Source: an uncultured Collinsella sp.
Lineage (GTDB): Bacteria; Actinomycetota; Coriobacteriia; Coriobacteriales; Coriobacteriaceae
Reading direction: 5' to 3'
Length of the DNA: 42,096 nucleotides
NCBI GenBank assembly: GCA_900541715.1
Contig: UQLI01000016.1
Span: 1-42,096, forward strand
Under the pieces are notes generated by a model that was given only the letters and a program-made list of their open reading frames with translations, did not search any database and had not been told where the DNA came from. Position numbers and translations under genes: made by a program. Shown piece by piece: positions 8,015 to 16,608 of this stretch (positions within the stretch are counted from its first letter, which is position 1; every line of letters begins with the position of its first letter).

Positions 8015-9510
8015 CGATGCAGATTTCGTTCATCCTTCCCCAAATCGTTGCGCTCGATGTTATCTTTGCCCTGGCTGCGTGTCTGCAGATGATCCACGTC
8101 CCGCTCATCGCATCGCGCCGCTCGTCCTATAACCGTAAGGTGATTTGCGCCTACGAGACGAGCCTTGTGCTTCACCTGATGATTTCGGCGCTCATCTTAT
8201 TCGCGTCGTCTGGCTCGTATCTGGTGGCGCCGCTTGACGTTTGCGCCAGGGCAATGGGCGGAGCGTTGTGGCTCAATGCCGTGATCTTTGCCTACGGCAT
8301 GGTGCTTATGGTGCACTATCGTCGCCCCGTCATGCTGGCCGAACTGTTGCTCGTTGCCGCCGTGACACCGCCGGTGGTGCTTGCCATGGGCTCGGCGTGG
8401 ACCACGGTCCTTATCGCAGAGGGAGCGTTCTTCCTGTTCCGCTCCATCGCGGCGCTCTTGATGGATGTCCGCAACCGCCAGGAGGATATCACCATGTTCT
8501 CGACGATCGAGACCATCAACGTGATTCCCGTGGGCATCCTGTATCTGGACCCGAGGGGCCGTCCGCTGCTCATGAACCGCTGCATGCGCAAAAACCTGGT
8601 GGAGCTTCATATGCCCACCGACCTAGGCGATATGAGCGGTACATGGAACGGCCTGCGCAAACTCAGCATGCAAATGCCCGAAAGCAGCCAGAACCGTGTG
8701 CGGATTAATCTGGACCGCTTTGGTGAGGCGCGGGCGGTGGTCGAGGTTTCTCCCGCCGAGATTCGCTTGTTTGTGCACGATGACGTTATGGTTTCGGGCC
8801 GCCTCTTTGAGCGCATTATCGGACTGGACGTGACGGAATACGCACACGCCTACGACCGCTTGGCGCAAGCAAACCACCTGCTTGAGCTTGCGGGCCAAGA
8901 GCTCCAAGCCCAGATCGAAGAAGTCAAAAAAGTTGCTGACAATGCGGCCTATCTGCGTATGCGCGCTCGCGTGCACGACGTGATCGGGCAGCGCCTGTCT
9001 ATCCTCCATCGTTATCTGGAGGAGGGGCGCCTGGACGATGAGTCACTCGAACAGATCGACCCGCTGCTGCGCTCAATCGCTGCCGATCTGCGCAGCGGAG
9101 GCGACACCGAACCGGCAGAGCAACTGGGCGATATCGTCCATGCCTTTGGCCTGGTGAGCGTGCAGATCGATGTGGAGGGCGAGCTGCCAAGCGACGCGCG
9201 TGTCGCCGCAGCCTTTCTGCAGATTATCCGCGAGGCCTCGACCAATGCCACCAAGCATGCACAGGCCCATCGGGTCCATGTGCGCCTGTGGCGGGAGACG
9301 TCGGAAGACAGCGCTGTTGCGCGGATGACCGTTTCTAACGACGGCGCGCCTGCACCCGTATCGTATCGCGAGGGAACGGGTATCCCAGGTATGAGGCATG
9401 TCGCGCAAGATCTGGGCGGCTGCCTGGAAATCCATGCCGCCCCGCCCTTTACGCTTGCGGTGTCCATCCCGCTCAACGCCAGCGCCACAGCTCAAAGGAG
9501 AAGCTCATGA
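8011..9510 (+). CDS. membrane sensor histidine kinase (NarL-partner type)
   Basis: 499 aa from GTG 8011, overlapping the upstream stop; ATG 8017 is the alternative. About five membrane helices (residues 5-150) are followed by a PAS-like segment (IETINVIPVGILYLDPRGRPLLMNRC), a coiled coil, and a HisKA_3/HATPase core. The phosphoacceptor is His322 in RARVHDVIGQRLS, the N box is REASTNATKHA (Asn412), and a G box is GTGIPGMRHVAQDLGG. It overlaps the response-regulator gene by 4 bases (ATGA), so the three proteins are translationally coupled. The ligand is unknown. The N box and G box look functional, unlike the upstream protein. Confidence 0.88.
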   Translation: MTMQISFILPQIVALDVIFALAACLQMIHVPLIASRRSSYNRKVICAYETSLVLHLMISALILFASSGSYLVAPLDVCARAMGGALWLNAVIFAYGMVLMVHYRRPVMLAELLLVAAVTPPVVLAMGSAWTTVLIAEGAFFLFRSIAALLMDVRNRQEDITMFSTIETINVIPVGILYLDPRGRPLLMNRCMRKNLVELHMPTDLGDMSGTWNGLRKLSMQMPESSQNRVRINLDRFGEARAVVEVSPAEIRLFVHDDVMVSGRLFERIIGLDVTEYAHAYDRLAQANHLLELAGQELQAQIEEVKKVADNAAYLRMRARVHDVIGQRLSILHRYLEEGRLDDESLEQIDPLLRSIAADLRSGGDTEPAEQLGDIVHAFGLVSVQIDVEGELPSDARVAAAFLQIIREASTNATKHAQAHRVHVRLWRETSEDSAVARMTVSNDGAPAPVSYREGTGIPGMRHVAQDLGGCLEIHAAPPFTLAVSIPLNASATAQRRSS

Positions 9511-10127
9511 TCCGCGTCCTTATAGTCGAAGACCAGGCCATCCTGCGCGAGAGCCTGGCGCGTTCCGTTGGCGACCAGCCCGATATGACCGTTGTTTCCG
9601 CCATTGCCGATGCTTCCGAGGCCTTGGGTGTCGCGCTCAAGGAGCGCCCGGACATGATACTGATGGACGTATGCACCGAGCATGATTCCAACGGCATCGT
9701 GGCGGCGGCGCGCATCAAAGAACAACTGCCCGAGTGCCGCGTCATTATCATGACGGGTATGCCCGAAATCACCTTTGTGGACCAGGCGCGCGAGGCGGGC
9801 GTCGACAGCTTTGTGTACAAGAACGTCGGTATCGACGAGCTATTCGCCGTGATGCGCTCCACGCTGGCGGGTTACTGCACGTTTCCCAAGCCGCCCGAGA
9901 GCATCTTCTCGGGCACGGCGGCCCTCGACGATGTCGAGCTGTCGATCTTGCGCCTTGCCTGCGAGGGTAAAAGCCGCCGCGAGATCGCGGCCGAGCTGTT
10001 TATGAGCGAGGGCACCATCAAACGCCGCATCTCGGAGATTCTCAATAAGACCGGCTACGACAACATCATGCGCTTGGCCGTGCGCGCAGTAACGGAGGGC
10101 AGCATCGTTCCCAACATGGAGCGCTAG
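9507..10127 (+). CDS. NarL/FixJ-family response regulator
   Basis: 206 aa. The receiver domain has the acidic pair in IVEDQ, phosphoacceptor Asp54 (ILMDV), Thr in IIMTG and Lys105 (FVYKN). The C-terminal LuxR-type helix-turn-helix is LDDVELSILRLACEGKSRREIAAELFMSEGTIKRRISEILNKTG (described by motif; recognition helix near GTIKRRIS). AAAGGAG lies just upstream of the ATG. It is the output of the two membrane proteins encoded before it. Targets are unknown; no transporter or enzyme gene is attached to this operon, and transcription should stop at the hairpin at 10153. Confidence 0.93.
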   Translation: MIRVLIVEDQAILRESLARSVGDQPDMTVVSAIADASEALGVALKERPDMILMDVCTEHDSNGIVAAARIKEQLPECRVIIMTGMPEITFVDQAREAGVDSFVYKNVGIDELFAVMRSTLAGYCTFPKPPESIFSGTAALDDVELSILRLACEGKSRREIAAELFMSEGTIKRRISEILNKTGYDNIMRLAVRAVTEGSIVPNMER

Positions 10128-10152
10128 CGCTCGTTACGCATCGGCATAAAGC

Positions 10153-10187
10153 GGCGGGGCCGCAGGATCAACTCCTGCGGCCCCGCC
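10153..10187. terminator. bidirectional terminator between convergent genes
   Basis: A perfect 15-bp GC-rich stem (10153-10167 and 10173-10187) with a 5-base loop lies between the convergent response regulator and lipoprotein genes. Confidence 0.75.
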
Positions 10188-10237
10188 TGACATGTGCGCG
10201 GATGTGTCCGCCAACCCGCGGCTGATGTTACGTGCCG

Positions 10238-11080
10238 CTACGCGATGGTCGCGGTGTAGGAGGCGACGTCCTCGTAGGAATCGGTCAGGTAGGCGTCGAT
10301 GCCGATGGTCGTGTTGACCAGGTCGTCAAGGCTGTCAAGCTCGCCGTTCGAGAACGTGAATTCCTCGGTGGCGTTGGTGCCGGGCATCAGGTGAGCCGAG
10401 AACCAGGGGTCCTTCATGGTGCCGTTGACGTTGGTCTTGCCGGAAGGAGCGTAGAAGGTCAGGTCCTTGTCGCTCTTGTTGGTGATGTTGACGACAAAGC
10501 CGATGTCGCCCCAGTCGTCCTTGAACTTCTCGGTGATGGTGATGGTGCACAGATCGTCATCGGCGACGGTGACGGCGGGGGAGATTTCAACACTCTGGAC
10601 GTCGTCGTCTTCGACAGCCTCATCGACCTCTTCTTCCTTCTCGGCCGCCTCGCGATCCTTCTTCACCGTGCCGGACAGATCCTTGTCGGACTTGGTGAAG
10701 ATAAGCTTGTCGCCTTCCACCTCCAGGACGAGCTTGTCGTCCTTGAGCTTCAGGTCGTGCGACTCATCTTCGGCGGTAATCGTTACGGTGGTGGCGTCCT
10801 TGGCCTCCCATTTCAGGTCGGCGACCTCAAGGAACATGTCGAGGACGCCCATGCCGTCTTCGTCGAGGATCAGGATACAGTTGAGGCCCCACTCCTTGAG
10901 CATATCCATGTACTCATCGGTGAGCTCTTCGCCGTCCAAGGTTCCACCCGAGTACTGCCAGCTGCCAACGAAGTTGGCCTTGGGGTCTTTGCCGCCGCCG
11001 CTGCAGCCCGTCAGGGCAAAGGCGAGCGCCAGGACGCATGTCAGAAATGCGAGTACGGACTTTTTGAACGTTGTCTTCAT
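10238..11080 (-). CDS. secreted lipoprotein with DUF5067-like C-terminal domain
   Basis: 280 aa from the ATG at 11080, which has GGAGGACACC before it. The start is supported by a complete lipoprotein signal peptide: MKTTFKK, a hydrophobic core, and lipobox LTGC with Cys26. The mature protein has two acidic beta-rich parts joined by an acidic low-complexity linker (near EEEVDEAVEDDD). The C-terminal part (ITEKFKDDWGDIGFVVNITN, HLMPGTNATEEFTF) resembles DUF5067, an Ig-like domain of Gram-positive surface lipoproteins. No enzymatic motif is visible. It is the last gene of the minus-strand zinc-ribbon/SPFH cluster, 80 bases after the SPFH gene. Confidence 0.8.
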   Translation of the reverse strand: MKTTFKKSVLAFLTCVLALAFALTGCSGGGKDPKANFVGSWQYSGGTLDGEELTDEYMDMLKEWGLNCILILDEDGMGVLDMFLEVADLKWEAKDATTVTITAEDESHDLKLKDDKLVLEVEGDKLIFTKSDKDLSGTVKKDREAAEKEEEVDEAVEDDDVQSVEISPAVTVADDDLCTITITEKFKDDWGDIGFVVNITNKSDKDLTFYAPSGKTNVNGTMKDPWFSAHLMPGTNATEEFTFSNGELDSLDDLVNTTIGIDAYLTDSYEDVASYTATIA

Positions 11081-11160
11081 GGTGTCCTCCTTTATCGAAC
11101 GAAACCCATAGAAGCAAATGCGGGGGTGGCGGATCCCCCGCCAATTACCAGATAGAGGGG

Positions 11161-12402
11161 CTAGGGCCGGGGCGTTCCGCAGTTGCTGCAGAACTTGCCG
11201 CCGTTTTCGCTGCCGCAGTTGGGGCAGAACCACTTTGCCGGTGCCGGGGCGGGTGCGGGATTGCCGCACTCGGAGCAGAACTTGCCGGTGTTGGTGGCGC
11301 CGCAGCTGCAAGTCCACGTGCCGGCCGCAGGTGCGGCGGCGGGAGCCGGTGCGGGGGCGGGAGCCGGAGCCGGCTGCGGGGCGGCCTGCTGCTGTGCCTG
11401 GCCGGCGGCGAACAGCTGGCTGGCGTTCATGCCGCCCATGCCACCTGCCATGCCCATGCCCATAAAGCCTGCCATCGCGCCGTTGGGGTTGGCGGCTGCC
11501 GCGCGCATCGCATCGCTCTGGGCGCTGGCGATGTTGGCTGCCGCCATGGTGGGATCGCGCATGACCGCGGCTTTCTGCAGGTCCTTGATCATCTGCTCGT
11601 CTTCTTGCGAGGCGGCGATGGAGTTGACGCCAAAGCTTACGATCTCAACGCCGCGCAGGTCACGCCAGTCGGCAGAGAGGACCTCGTTGAGCGCGCGGGC
11701 GAGCTCGGTGGTGTGGCCGGGGATGGCGCTGTAGCGGATGCCCATCTCCGAGATCTTGGCAAAGGCGGGCTGCAGGGCGGTGAGCAGCTCGGACTTAAGC
11801 TGGCTGTCGATCTTGTCGCGCGTGTAGCTATCGGTCACGTTGCCGCACACGTTGGTGTAGAACAGCAGCGGGTTGGTGATGCGGTACGAATACTCGCCGT
11901 TGCAGCGCACGGAGATGTCGACGTCCAGACCGATGTTGTTGTCGACCACGCGGAAGGGCACGGGCGAGGCGGTGCCGTACTTGTTGCCGATGATCTCCTT
12001 GGTGTTGATGAAGTAGACACGCTGGTCCTTGCCCGCGTCGCCGCCAAAGGTAAAGCGGCTGCCGATATTGGCAAAGGTTTCCTTGATGGAGTCGCCCAGG
12101 TTGCCGCTAAAGACGCTCGGCTCGCTGCCGGTGTCAAAGACGAACTCACCGGGCTCCAGCGCGACTTCGATGATCTTGCCGTTTTGCACCACGAGCATGC
12201 CCTGGCCGTCGTTGACGGCGATGACCGAGCCGTTGGAGATGACGTTGTCCTCGCCGCGCGTGTTGGAGCTGCGGCCGCCGGTGCGCTTGCTGCCCTTGCA
12301 GGCCAAGACGTCAGCGGGCATCGATTCGCAGTAGATAAATTCCTTCCACTGGTCGGCCATGACGCCGCCGGCAGCACCCAATCCAGCTTTCAAGAGTCCC
12401 AT
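11161..12402 (-). CDS. SPFH-domain protein with C-terminal zinc ribbons (YdjI-like)
   Basis: 413 aa, start preceded by GGAAGATCACC. Residues 1 to about 300 form an SPFH/virion-core-like domain (WKEFIYCESMPADVLACKGSKR at the start, later GVEIVSFGVNSIAASQEDEQMIKDLQKAAVMRD). A Gly/Met-rich segment and an Ala-Pro-rich linker lead to two zinc ribbons: CSCGATNTGKFCSECG and CPNCGSENGGKFCSNCG. Family knowledge: SPFH proteins organise membrane microdomains, and Bacillus YdjI belongs to an envelope-stress operon. The two upstream genes on the same strand also carry zinc ribbons, so a shared membrane-associated complex is inferred. There is no transmembrane helix; membrane recruitment would depend on partners. 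Confidence 0.87.
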   Translation of the reverse strand: MGLLKAGLGAAGGVMADQWKEFIYCESMPADVLACKGSKRTGGRSSNTRGEDNVISNGSVIAVNDGQGMLVVQNGKIIEVALEPGEFVFDTGSEPSVFSGNLGDSIKETFANIGSRFTFGGDAGKDQRVYFINTKEIIGNKYGTASPVPFRVVDNNIGLDVDISVRCNGEYSYRITNPLLFYTNVCGNVTDSYTRDKIDSQLKSELLTALQPAFAKISEMGIRYSAIPGHTTELARALNEVLSADWRDLRGVEIVSFGVNSIAASQEDEQMIKDLQKAAVMRDPTMAAANIASAQSDAMRAAAANPNGAMAGFMGMGMAGGMGGMNASQLFAAGQAQQQAAPQPAPAPAPAPAPAAAPAAGTWTCSCGATNTGKFCSECGNPAPAPAPAKWFCPNCGSENGGKFCSNCGTPRP

Positions 12403-12450
12403 GGTGATCTTCCTTTCTCGTCAAAGGCCGGGTGGTATTGGTCAGGATGG

Positions 12451-13773
12451 TTAATCGTCCTTGTCGTCCTTCATGACAACGGTGGTCTCGGTGTGGCTGA
12501 AGGTGTCGTGCTTCTCGGTCAGGTCGAGCTCGCCACAATACTCATCGGCATGGGTTGCTTCGTTGGCCGTCTTGAGCTGGCCTACCAGTAGCACGTCTCC
12601 GATAATCACGATGATCAGCGGCGCGATGACGTTGATGAGGATGCCCTCGATATCAAAGGTGAGGTAATCCGGATCGAAGGCGTATTCCCCCATAAAGAGA
12701 ATCTGGGAGAGGATAAATCCGATCACGAAGAACAGCACCGAGGCGATGGCGAGCTTGGACTTGGAGCAGGGGAGCTCGCCGACCAAGCGGCCGGTCTGGC
12801 CGTTCATGGCAAACAGGTAGCTCTTGCCGTTCCACGAGGTGGAAAGCATCCACACGGGGAACAGGGCATAGTCGCTGTCTTCCCAGGTGTAGTCGAGCTG
12901 CTTGCTTTCGACCGTGGCATCGTCATATTCGTCGACGACGGTTTCGCGCAGGGCCGAGATCGTGCTTTCCTCCATGCGGCGTTCGGCGCGCGCCTTGCAG
13001 GTTTCGCAGTCCTCGTCGTAGCGGTTGGCGATGTAGCCGGGCATATACGCGACCGAAAACGGGCGCAGGGCATCGTAGTCAAACGGCTCGATGGCGTCCA
13101 TGTGGCCGTCGGGCATCTTGGACGATCCGTCGACGGGCACGCGCTTAAACGAGATGTTTCCCTTGCGGTAGGCGTCGTAGTGGTCGGTGGTCGTGACGGT
13201 GCGGTCGGATTCCTCGGTCACGGTCTCGTTGGTCGCGTCAAAGTACACTTCGCCGTCAACGCGGGCACCGTAGAGCCAAAACGGCACGTAGACACCTTGG
13301 ACCTCGTCGATGTGGTTGCCGGTGACAAAGCTCTTGGGCAGCAAGATCTTGCCCTTGTAGTGTTCCTTGAGTGCGGCCGTGACGTCATCGCGCCCGAGCT
13401 TAAATGGAATCACCAGGTCGGGCGAGAAGTCGCCCGAAAGCTGACCGGGTGCTACGGCGGAGTTGCCGCAGTACGGGCAGGTGGTGACGGCGACGGTGCC
13501 GTCGGACACGAGCTCGGCGCCGCACGACGAGCAGATGTAACCGGCGTTTTGAGCCAGCTCCTGCACGGCATCGTCGACAGCAGGCTTGGGGGCCGCGGCT
13601 GCGGCATCGGCTTTGGCATCTGCCTTGTCCTGGCGCTCGCGATAGAGGGCCTCGACTTCTTCGACTTCAAAGCGCGAGTCACAGTAGTCGCAGACGAGCT
13701 TTTGCTCGGCGCTTGCAAAATGCAAGGGGCCACCGCAGGCAGGGCACTGATAGTTAACGCTCTCGAAGGCCAT
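12451..13773 (-). CDS. TFIIB-type zinc-ribbon membrane protein (YdjG-like)
   Basis: 440 aa. It begins with a zinc ribbon (CPACGGPLHFASAEQKLVCDYC), has a charged Ala/Lys-rich linker, then a second ribbon (CSSCGAELVSDGTVAVTTCPYCG). A central domain of about 200 residues (VPFWLYGARVDGEVYFDA, MPGYIANRYDEDCETC) follows, and near residues 340-400 two transmembrane helices (IASVLFFVIGFILSQILF and ILINVIAPLIIVIIGDVLLVG). The C-terminus is charged. Architecture matches Bacillus YdjG-type proteins, which partner a PspA/SPFH stress system; here no PspA gene is next to it. It lies 48 bases upstream of the SPFH gene and 24 bases after the DUF4428 gene, so the three are one operon. Confidence 0.82.
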   Translation of the reverse strand: MAFESVNYQCPACGGPLHFASAEQKLVCDYCDSRFEVEEVEALYRERQDKADAKADAAAAAPKPAVDDAVQELAQNAGYICSSCGAELVSDGTVAVTTCPYCGNSAVAPGQLSGDFSPDLVIPFKLGRDDVTAALKEHYKGKILLPKSFVTGNHIDEVQGVYVPFWLYGARVDGEVYFDATNETVTEESDRTVTTTDHYDAYRKGNISFKRVPVDGSSKMPDGHMDAIEPFDYDALRPFSVAYMPGYIANRYDEDCETCKARAERRMEESTISALRETVVDEYDDATVESKQLDYTWEDSDYALFPVWMLSTSWNGKSYLFAMNGQTGRLVGELPCSKSKLAIASVLFFVIGFILSQILFMGEYAFDPDYLTFDIEGILINVIAPLIIVIIGDVLLVGQLKTANEATHADEYCGELDLTEKHDTFSHTETTVVMKDDKDD

Positions 13774-13797
13774 GATCGGTCCTTTCGCTGCCGGAGG

Positions 13798-14535
13798 CTA
13801 TGCGCCGATGGCGCCGCCGCAGTATTCGCAGCGCCCACTGGCATCGGGAATGGTGGTGGCTCCGCAGAAGGGGCAGGTCACCGCGGTCTTGGGGGCCTTG
13901 GCGGCCACGACGCTGTCGCGCGTCTCCTGGCGCAGCTGCACCAGCGCGTCGCGGACCTCGGTTGCCTGGCGCTTGGCCTCGCGGTATTCGATGGAGCCGC
14001 GCTGATCGATGGTGGAGTCGTTCACGCGCAGGTTGATCTCGGTAAAGTACGGCGTGTTGACGTGGATGGTCAGATTAAAGTCGTAATCCAGGTCGTAGCG
14101 CGGCGGGTTGTAGCTCTCGCGCCCGCCGTCCTTGGTCTCGCGATAGATCTCGGTGCGATGCTCGTCGATATCCATATCGCAGCCGAGTACCTGCGAGAAC
14201 TCGATGATGTCGGGATTGGCGTCGCGCCAGCGGCGCTGCGAGGTGATGATCAGCAGGCCCGCGTCCTCATCGAGCATAATATTGGTGCGCCCGGCAGAAA
14301 GCGTGCGCGTGGGGTTGAACGAAGACAGGCGCTCGGCGTTGGCCTCGCGGTAGGCGAGTTGCTCACGGATATCGTCCGCGGTGCTGGAGCGATAGCCGTG
14401 AAAGTAGGGGGAGAGCTTGCCGGCGCACTCTTTGCACAGGTAGCCTTCATTGATTTTTGTCTTACCTAGAAGTCCCAGCTCGGTACCGCAAATCGCGCAC
14501 TCTTTCTTCTCGAACATCTTGTCAAAGAAGCCCAT
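13798..14535 (-). CDS. DUF4428-domain zinc-ribbon protein
   Basis: 245 aa. The N-terminus (CAICGTELGLLGKTKINEGY then LCKEC) is the DUF4428 zinc-binding module. The middle resembles a PH-like/bPH beta domain (GRTNIMLDEDAGLLIITS, DYDFNLTIHVNTPYFTEINL). The C-terminus is a second ribbon (CPFCGATTIPDASGRCEYCG). It is soluble, with no membrane helix. It is the first gene of the minus-strand cluster, transcribed from the 14536-14894 spacer. Function is unknown; four consecutive genes, three with zinc ribbons, point to a common assembly. Confidence 0.8.
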   Translation of the reverse strand: MGFFDKMFEKKECAICGTELGLLGKTKINEGYLCKECAGKLSPYFHGYRSSTADDIREQLAYREANAERLSSFNPTRTLSAGRTNIMLDEDAGLLIITSQRRWRDANPDIIEFSQVLGCDMDIDEHRTEIYRETKDGGRESYNPPRYDLDYDFNLTIHVNTPYFTEINLRVNDSTIDQRGSIEYREAKRQATEVRDALVQLRQETRDSVVAAKAPKTAVTCPFCGATTIPDASGRCEYCGGAIGA

Positions 14536-14894
14536 GGCTGCCTCCCATCAACTGGTAGCGTGTGTCACTTTTGATGATGGGGGAGTGCGCGATCCTTCGC
14601 GATACCCAGACGGCTCAAGGAGTCTCCACAACTGGGACACATGGCCCATTTTGACTAGTCGTTGGGGACGTTCTTCGGCCACTCATTGGGGACGTACTTA
14701 AATGAGCGGTAGTTGGAGACACTCCTTGCCGAGCTAGAGGTCGCGCGTGTCCCTTCTGGTCCATGCGGCTCAAAATCGCGGCGTGATGTGGACGGCTGGG
14801 GTCAAATTTGCAGCATTTCGAGCTCGGCTTCGATATTGAGATTGGTTCTTTATTAAAATGGAATTCCAGACAATTGAGCGGCCGGGGGTTAACC
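14536..14894. other. gene-free divergent spacer with GGGGACGT hairpin repeats
   Basis: No ORF here looks real. The spacer separates the minus-strand DUF4428 cluster from the LuxR-type gene and must hold both promoters. It contains a hairpin CTCATT/AATGAG (14682-14687, 14701-14706) whose loop begins GGGGACGTACTT, a partial copy TAGTCGTTGGGGACGTTCTT (from 14656) lacking its right arm, and inverted partners GGAGTCTCCACAAC (near 14620) and GTTGGAGACACTCC (near 14711). The same loop occurs in the hairpin at 20679-20711. Confidence 0.55.
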
Positions 14895-16439
14895 ATGAGG
14901 GGCATGGGAGATACAACCGCATATCTGCGTCGGGGCATTCGGGAGATTATATGCCTGGCGCTGTTCTCCTTCACGTTTTTGGCGTGCGAGTATCTCTTTG
15001 ATGTGCGCATGGCCGAGTTCGTGTCTCCGAACGAGGTCGTTATTTATGAGAGCCTTGTCCTCGGCGCGAGCGTGATTGGCTTTTTTGTGCGTCCTGTTCT
15101 GTACTATCACCGTCCCCATGCCATCGACGCAACGAGTGACGTCACGGGCGTTTTGCTGGTGGCGGCATTGCTGCTGTTGATTATGGCGGTTTGGGTTGAG
15201 GTGGTAATTGCCGGCGGTTTGGTGGCGTGCTGCGCGCTGGGCTACTGCGGGTCGACTGCTCACGCAAACTTTGCGCGGCGCTTTGCGCGGACGCCTTGCT
15301 TGGCGCGCGCCGCTGCACTTTCTTACGCTATGGGCGTTCTGGTGCAGGTCCTCAACCACATGGTGATGCCTGCCGGCATTCCTCAGCAGGCTGCTCTGGT
15401 CGTCTGTGCGATCGCGCAGGTGGCGTTGCTTCACGGTGCCCGACGCGCCAAGCTGCGCGACGAGTCCGATCCCAACTTTGAACCCAGTGCTGCCGGGCTT
15501 TCGGTAGATGCTCTGGAATATGGCGCCAAGTGGCATGACGATCCCGAGGCAAAGGCGGCATTCCGTCGCGCCGTAGTTCGCCTGACCGTGGCGATGGCGT
15601 ATCTTTCCAGCGTATTCGCCGCTCTCAACGCGGGCTTCACGACCCTGCATGCTGTCGGAGCCGTCGATTTGGGCGATTGGCCGCGCCTGCTGCTTGTCGT
15701 GAGCTCGTTGGTCGCTGGCGCACTATTTGACCTGCACGGCCGCTCGTATATGAATATCGGCATGACGAGTGCCGCCATACTGTCCACGCTTTCGTTCTTT
15801 GTGCTCATCGTCGATGGCAATGGCGGCAACGAGCTTGCTGCCACGATCATCTTTTATCTGGGCTCGGGCTTTTTCGTGGTGTTCTTTACCACAAAATATG
15901 CCGCCGTCTCGCTCTATGCGCGCTGGTCATATTTTTGGCCGTGCATGGGTCGCGTCGTCAACAACGTGTGCTCGATGTTCGTGACGGCGCCGGCAGTGGC
16001 GATTATCTCGAGTCAAAATGTGCTGGCTGCGGTCGGTGCGGCGCTCGTGATGTTTGTGGGCATTGCGATTACGCTGCTGGGGCAGTTGGGGCAACGAGCC
16101 GATGATGCCGCGATGCGGGACGGACTGCCGCTTGCCACCGACGATCTTGGTGGGGATCTTGCGCCCACATGCCCCGACCCCGAGCCCGTGGAGGCGGCGG
16201 AGCTCACGTCCGATGAACGCCTCGATGCTTTCGTCGCCACCTTTGGGCTTACAGAGCGCGAGCGCGATATTCTTGAGGTCTTGGTCGTTTCGGACCAGAG
16301 TGTTCAGGATATCGCCACAACGCTCTTCCTTTCGCGCTCCACGCTCTATCGCCACATTTCCTCGATCAACAAAAAGGCCGGTACCGCCTCGCGCGTGGCC
16401 CTTATCAACTTCTTCTGGTCCTGGACGCCCAAGGACTAG
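14895..16439 (+). CDS. LuxR-type regulator with polytopic membrane domain
   Basis: 514 aa from the ATG at 14895 (GGGGG upstream). Residues 15 to about 405 contain around twelve hydrophobic helices in two groups, separated by a hydrophilic stretch near residues 180-225 (AKLRDESDPNFEPSAAG). The last 75 residues form a LuxR-type helix-turn-helix: FGLTERERDILEVLVVSDQSV, then DIATTLFLSRSTLYRHISS. There is no receiver domain. Proteins of this build are abundant in Coriobacteriia such as Eggerthella and Collinsella; a membrane-tethered transcription factor sensing a small molecule is inferred, but no ligand is known to me. It is monocistronic, ending just before a palindromic repeat. Confidence 0.85.
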   Translation: MRGMGDTTAYLRRGIREIICLALFSFTFLACEYLFDVRMAEFVSPNEVVIYESLVLGASVIGFFVRPVLYYHRPHAIDATSDVTGVLLVAALLLLIMAVWVEVVIAGGLVACCALGYCGSTAHANFARRFARTPCLARAAALSYAMGVLVQVLNHMVMPAGIPQQAALVVCAIAQVALLHGARRAKLRDESDPNFEPSAAGLSVDALEYGAKWHDDPEAKAAFRRAVVRLTVAMAYLSSVFAALNAGFTTLHAVGAVDLGDWPRLLLVVSSLVAGALFDLHGRSYMNIGMTSAAILSTLSFFVLIVDGNGGNELAATIIFYLGSGFFVVFFTTKYAAVSLYARWSYFWPCMGRVVNNVCSMFVTAPAVAIISSQNVLAAVGAALVMFVGIAITLLGQLGQRADDAAMRDGLPLATDDLGGDLAPTCPDPEPVEAAELTSDERLDAFVATFGLTERERDILEVLVVSDQSVQDIATTLFLSRSTLYRHISSINKKAGTASRVALINFFWSWTPKD

Positions 16440-16453
16440 CTAATCCTCCAATA

Positions 16454-16520
16454 AGTTGCGGTGGAATAGTCCCTAAATTAAAGTCACGGGGCATTAAACA
16501 GGAACTATTCCACCGCAACT
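16454..16520. repeat. AGTTGCGGTGGAATAG palindrome, copy 1
   Basis: Perfect 17-bp arms (16454-16470 and 16504-16520) lie between the convergent LuxR-type and mgtA genes, 15 bases after the former. It belongs to a family with three other copies in this window. The next 88 bases to the mgtA stop hold only a GGCAGC-type imperfect repeat. Confidence 0.85.
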
Positions 16521-16608
16521 GCTGAGGGGACAGACTGCGGCAGCGGCAGAGGCGTTGGCAGCTGTGGTAGTGGCAACGGCAGCTGGCAGGGTGTTTTCCG
16601 TCTGCTCG

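Noticed and set aside
11071..14469. Plus-strand ORFs of about 500 and 455 codons across the zinc-ribbon cluster
   Set aside because: They overlap genes with clear CxxC ribbons and SPFH features, and translate to Gly/Ala/Val/His-rich sequence.
16536..16590. Possible short tandem repeat (GGCAGC-type)
   Set aside because: The units are irregular and differ in length; it is better described as low-complexity sequence.
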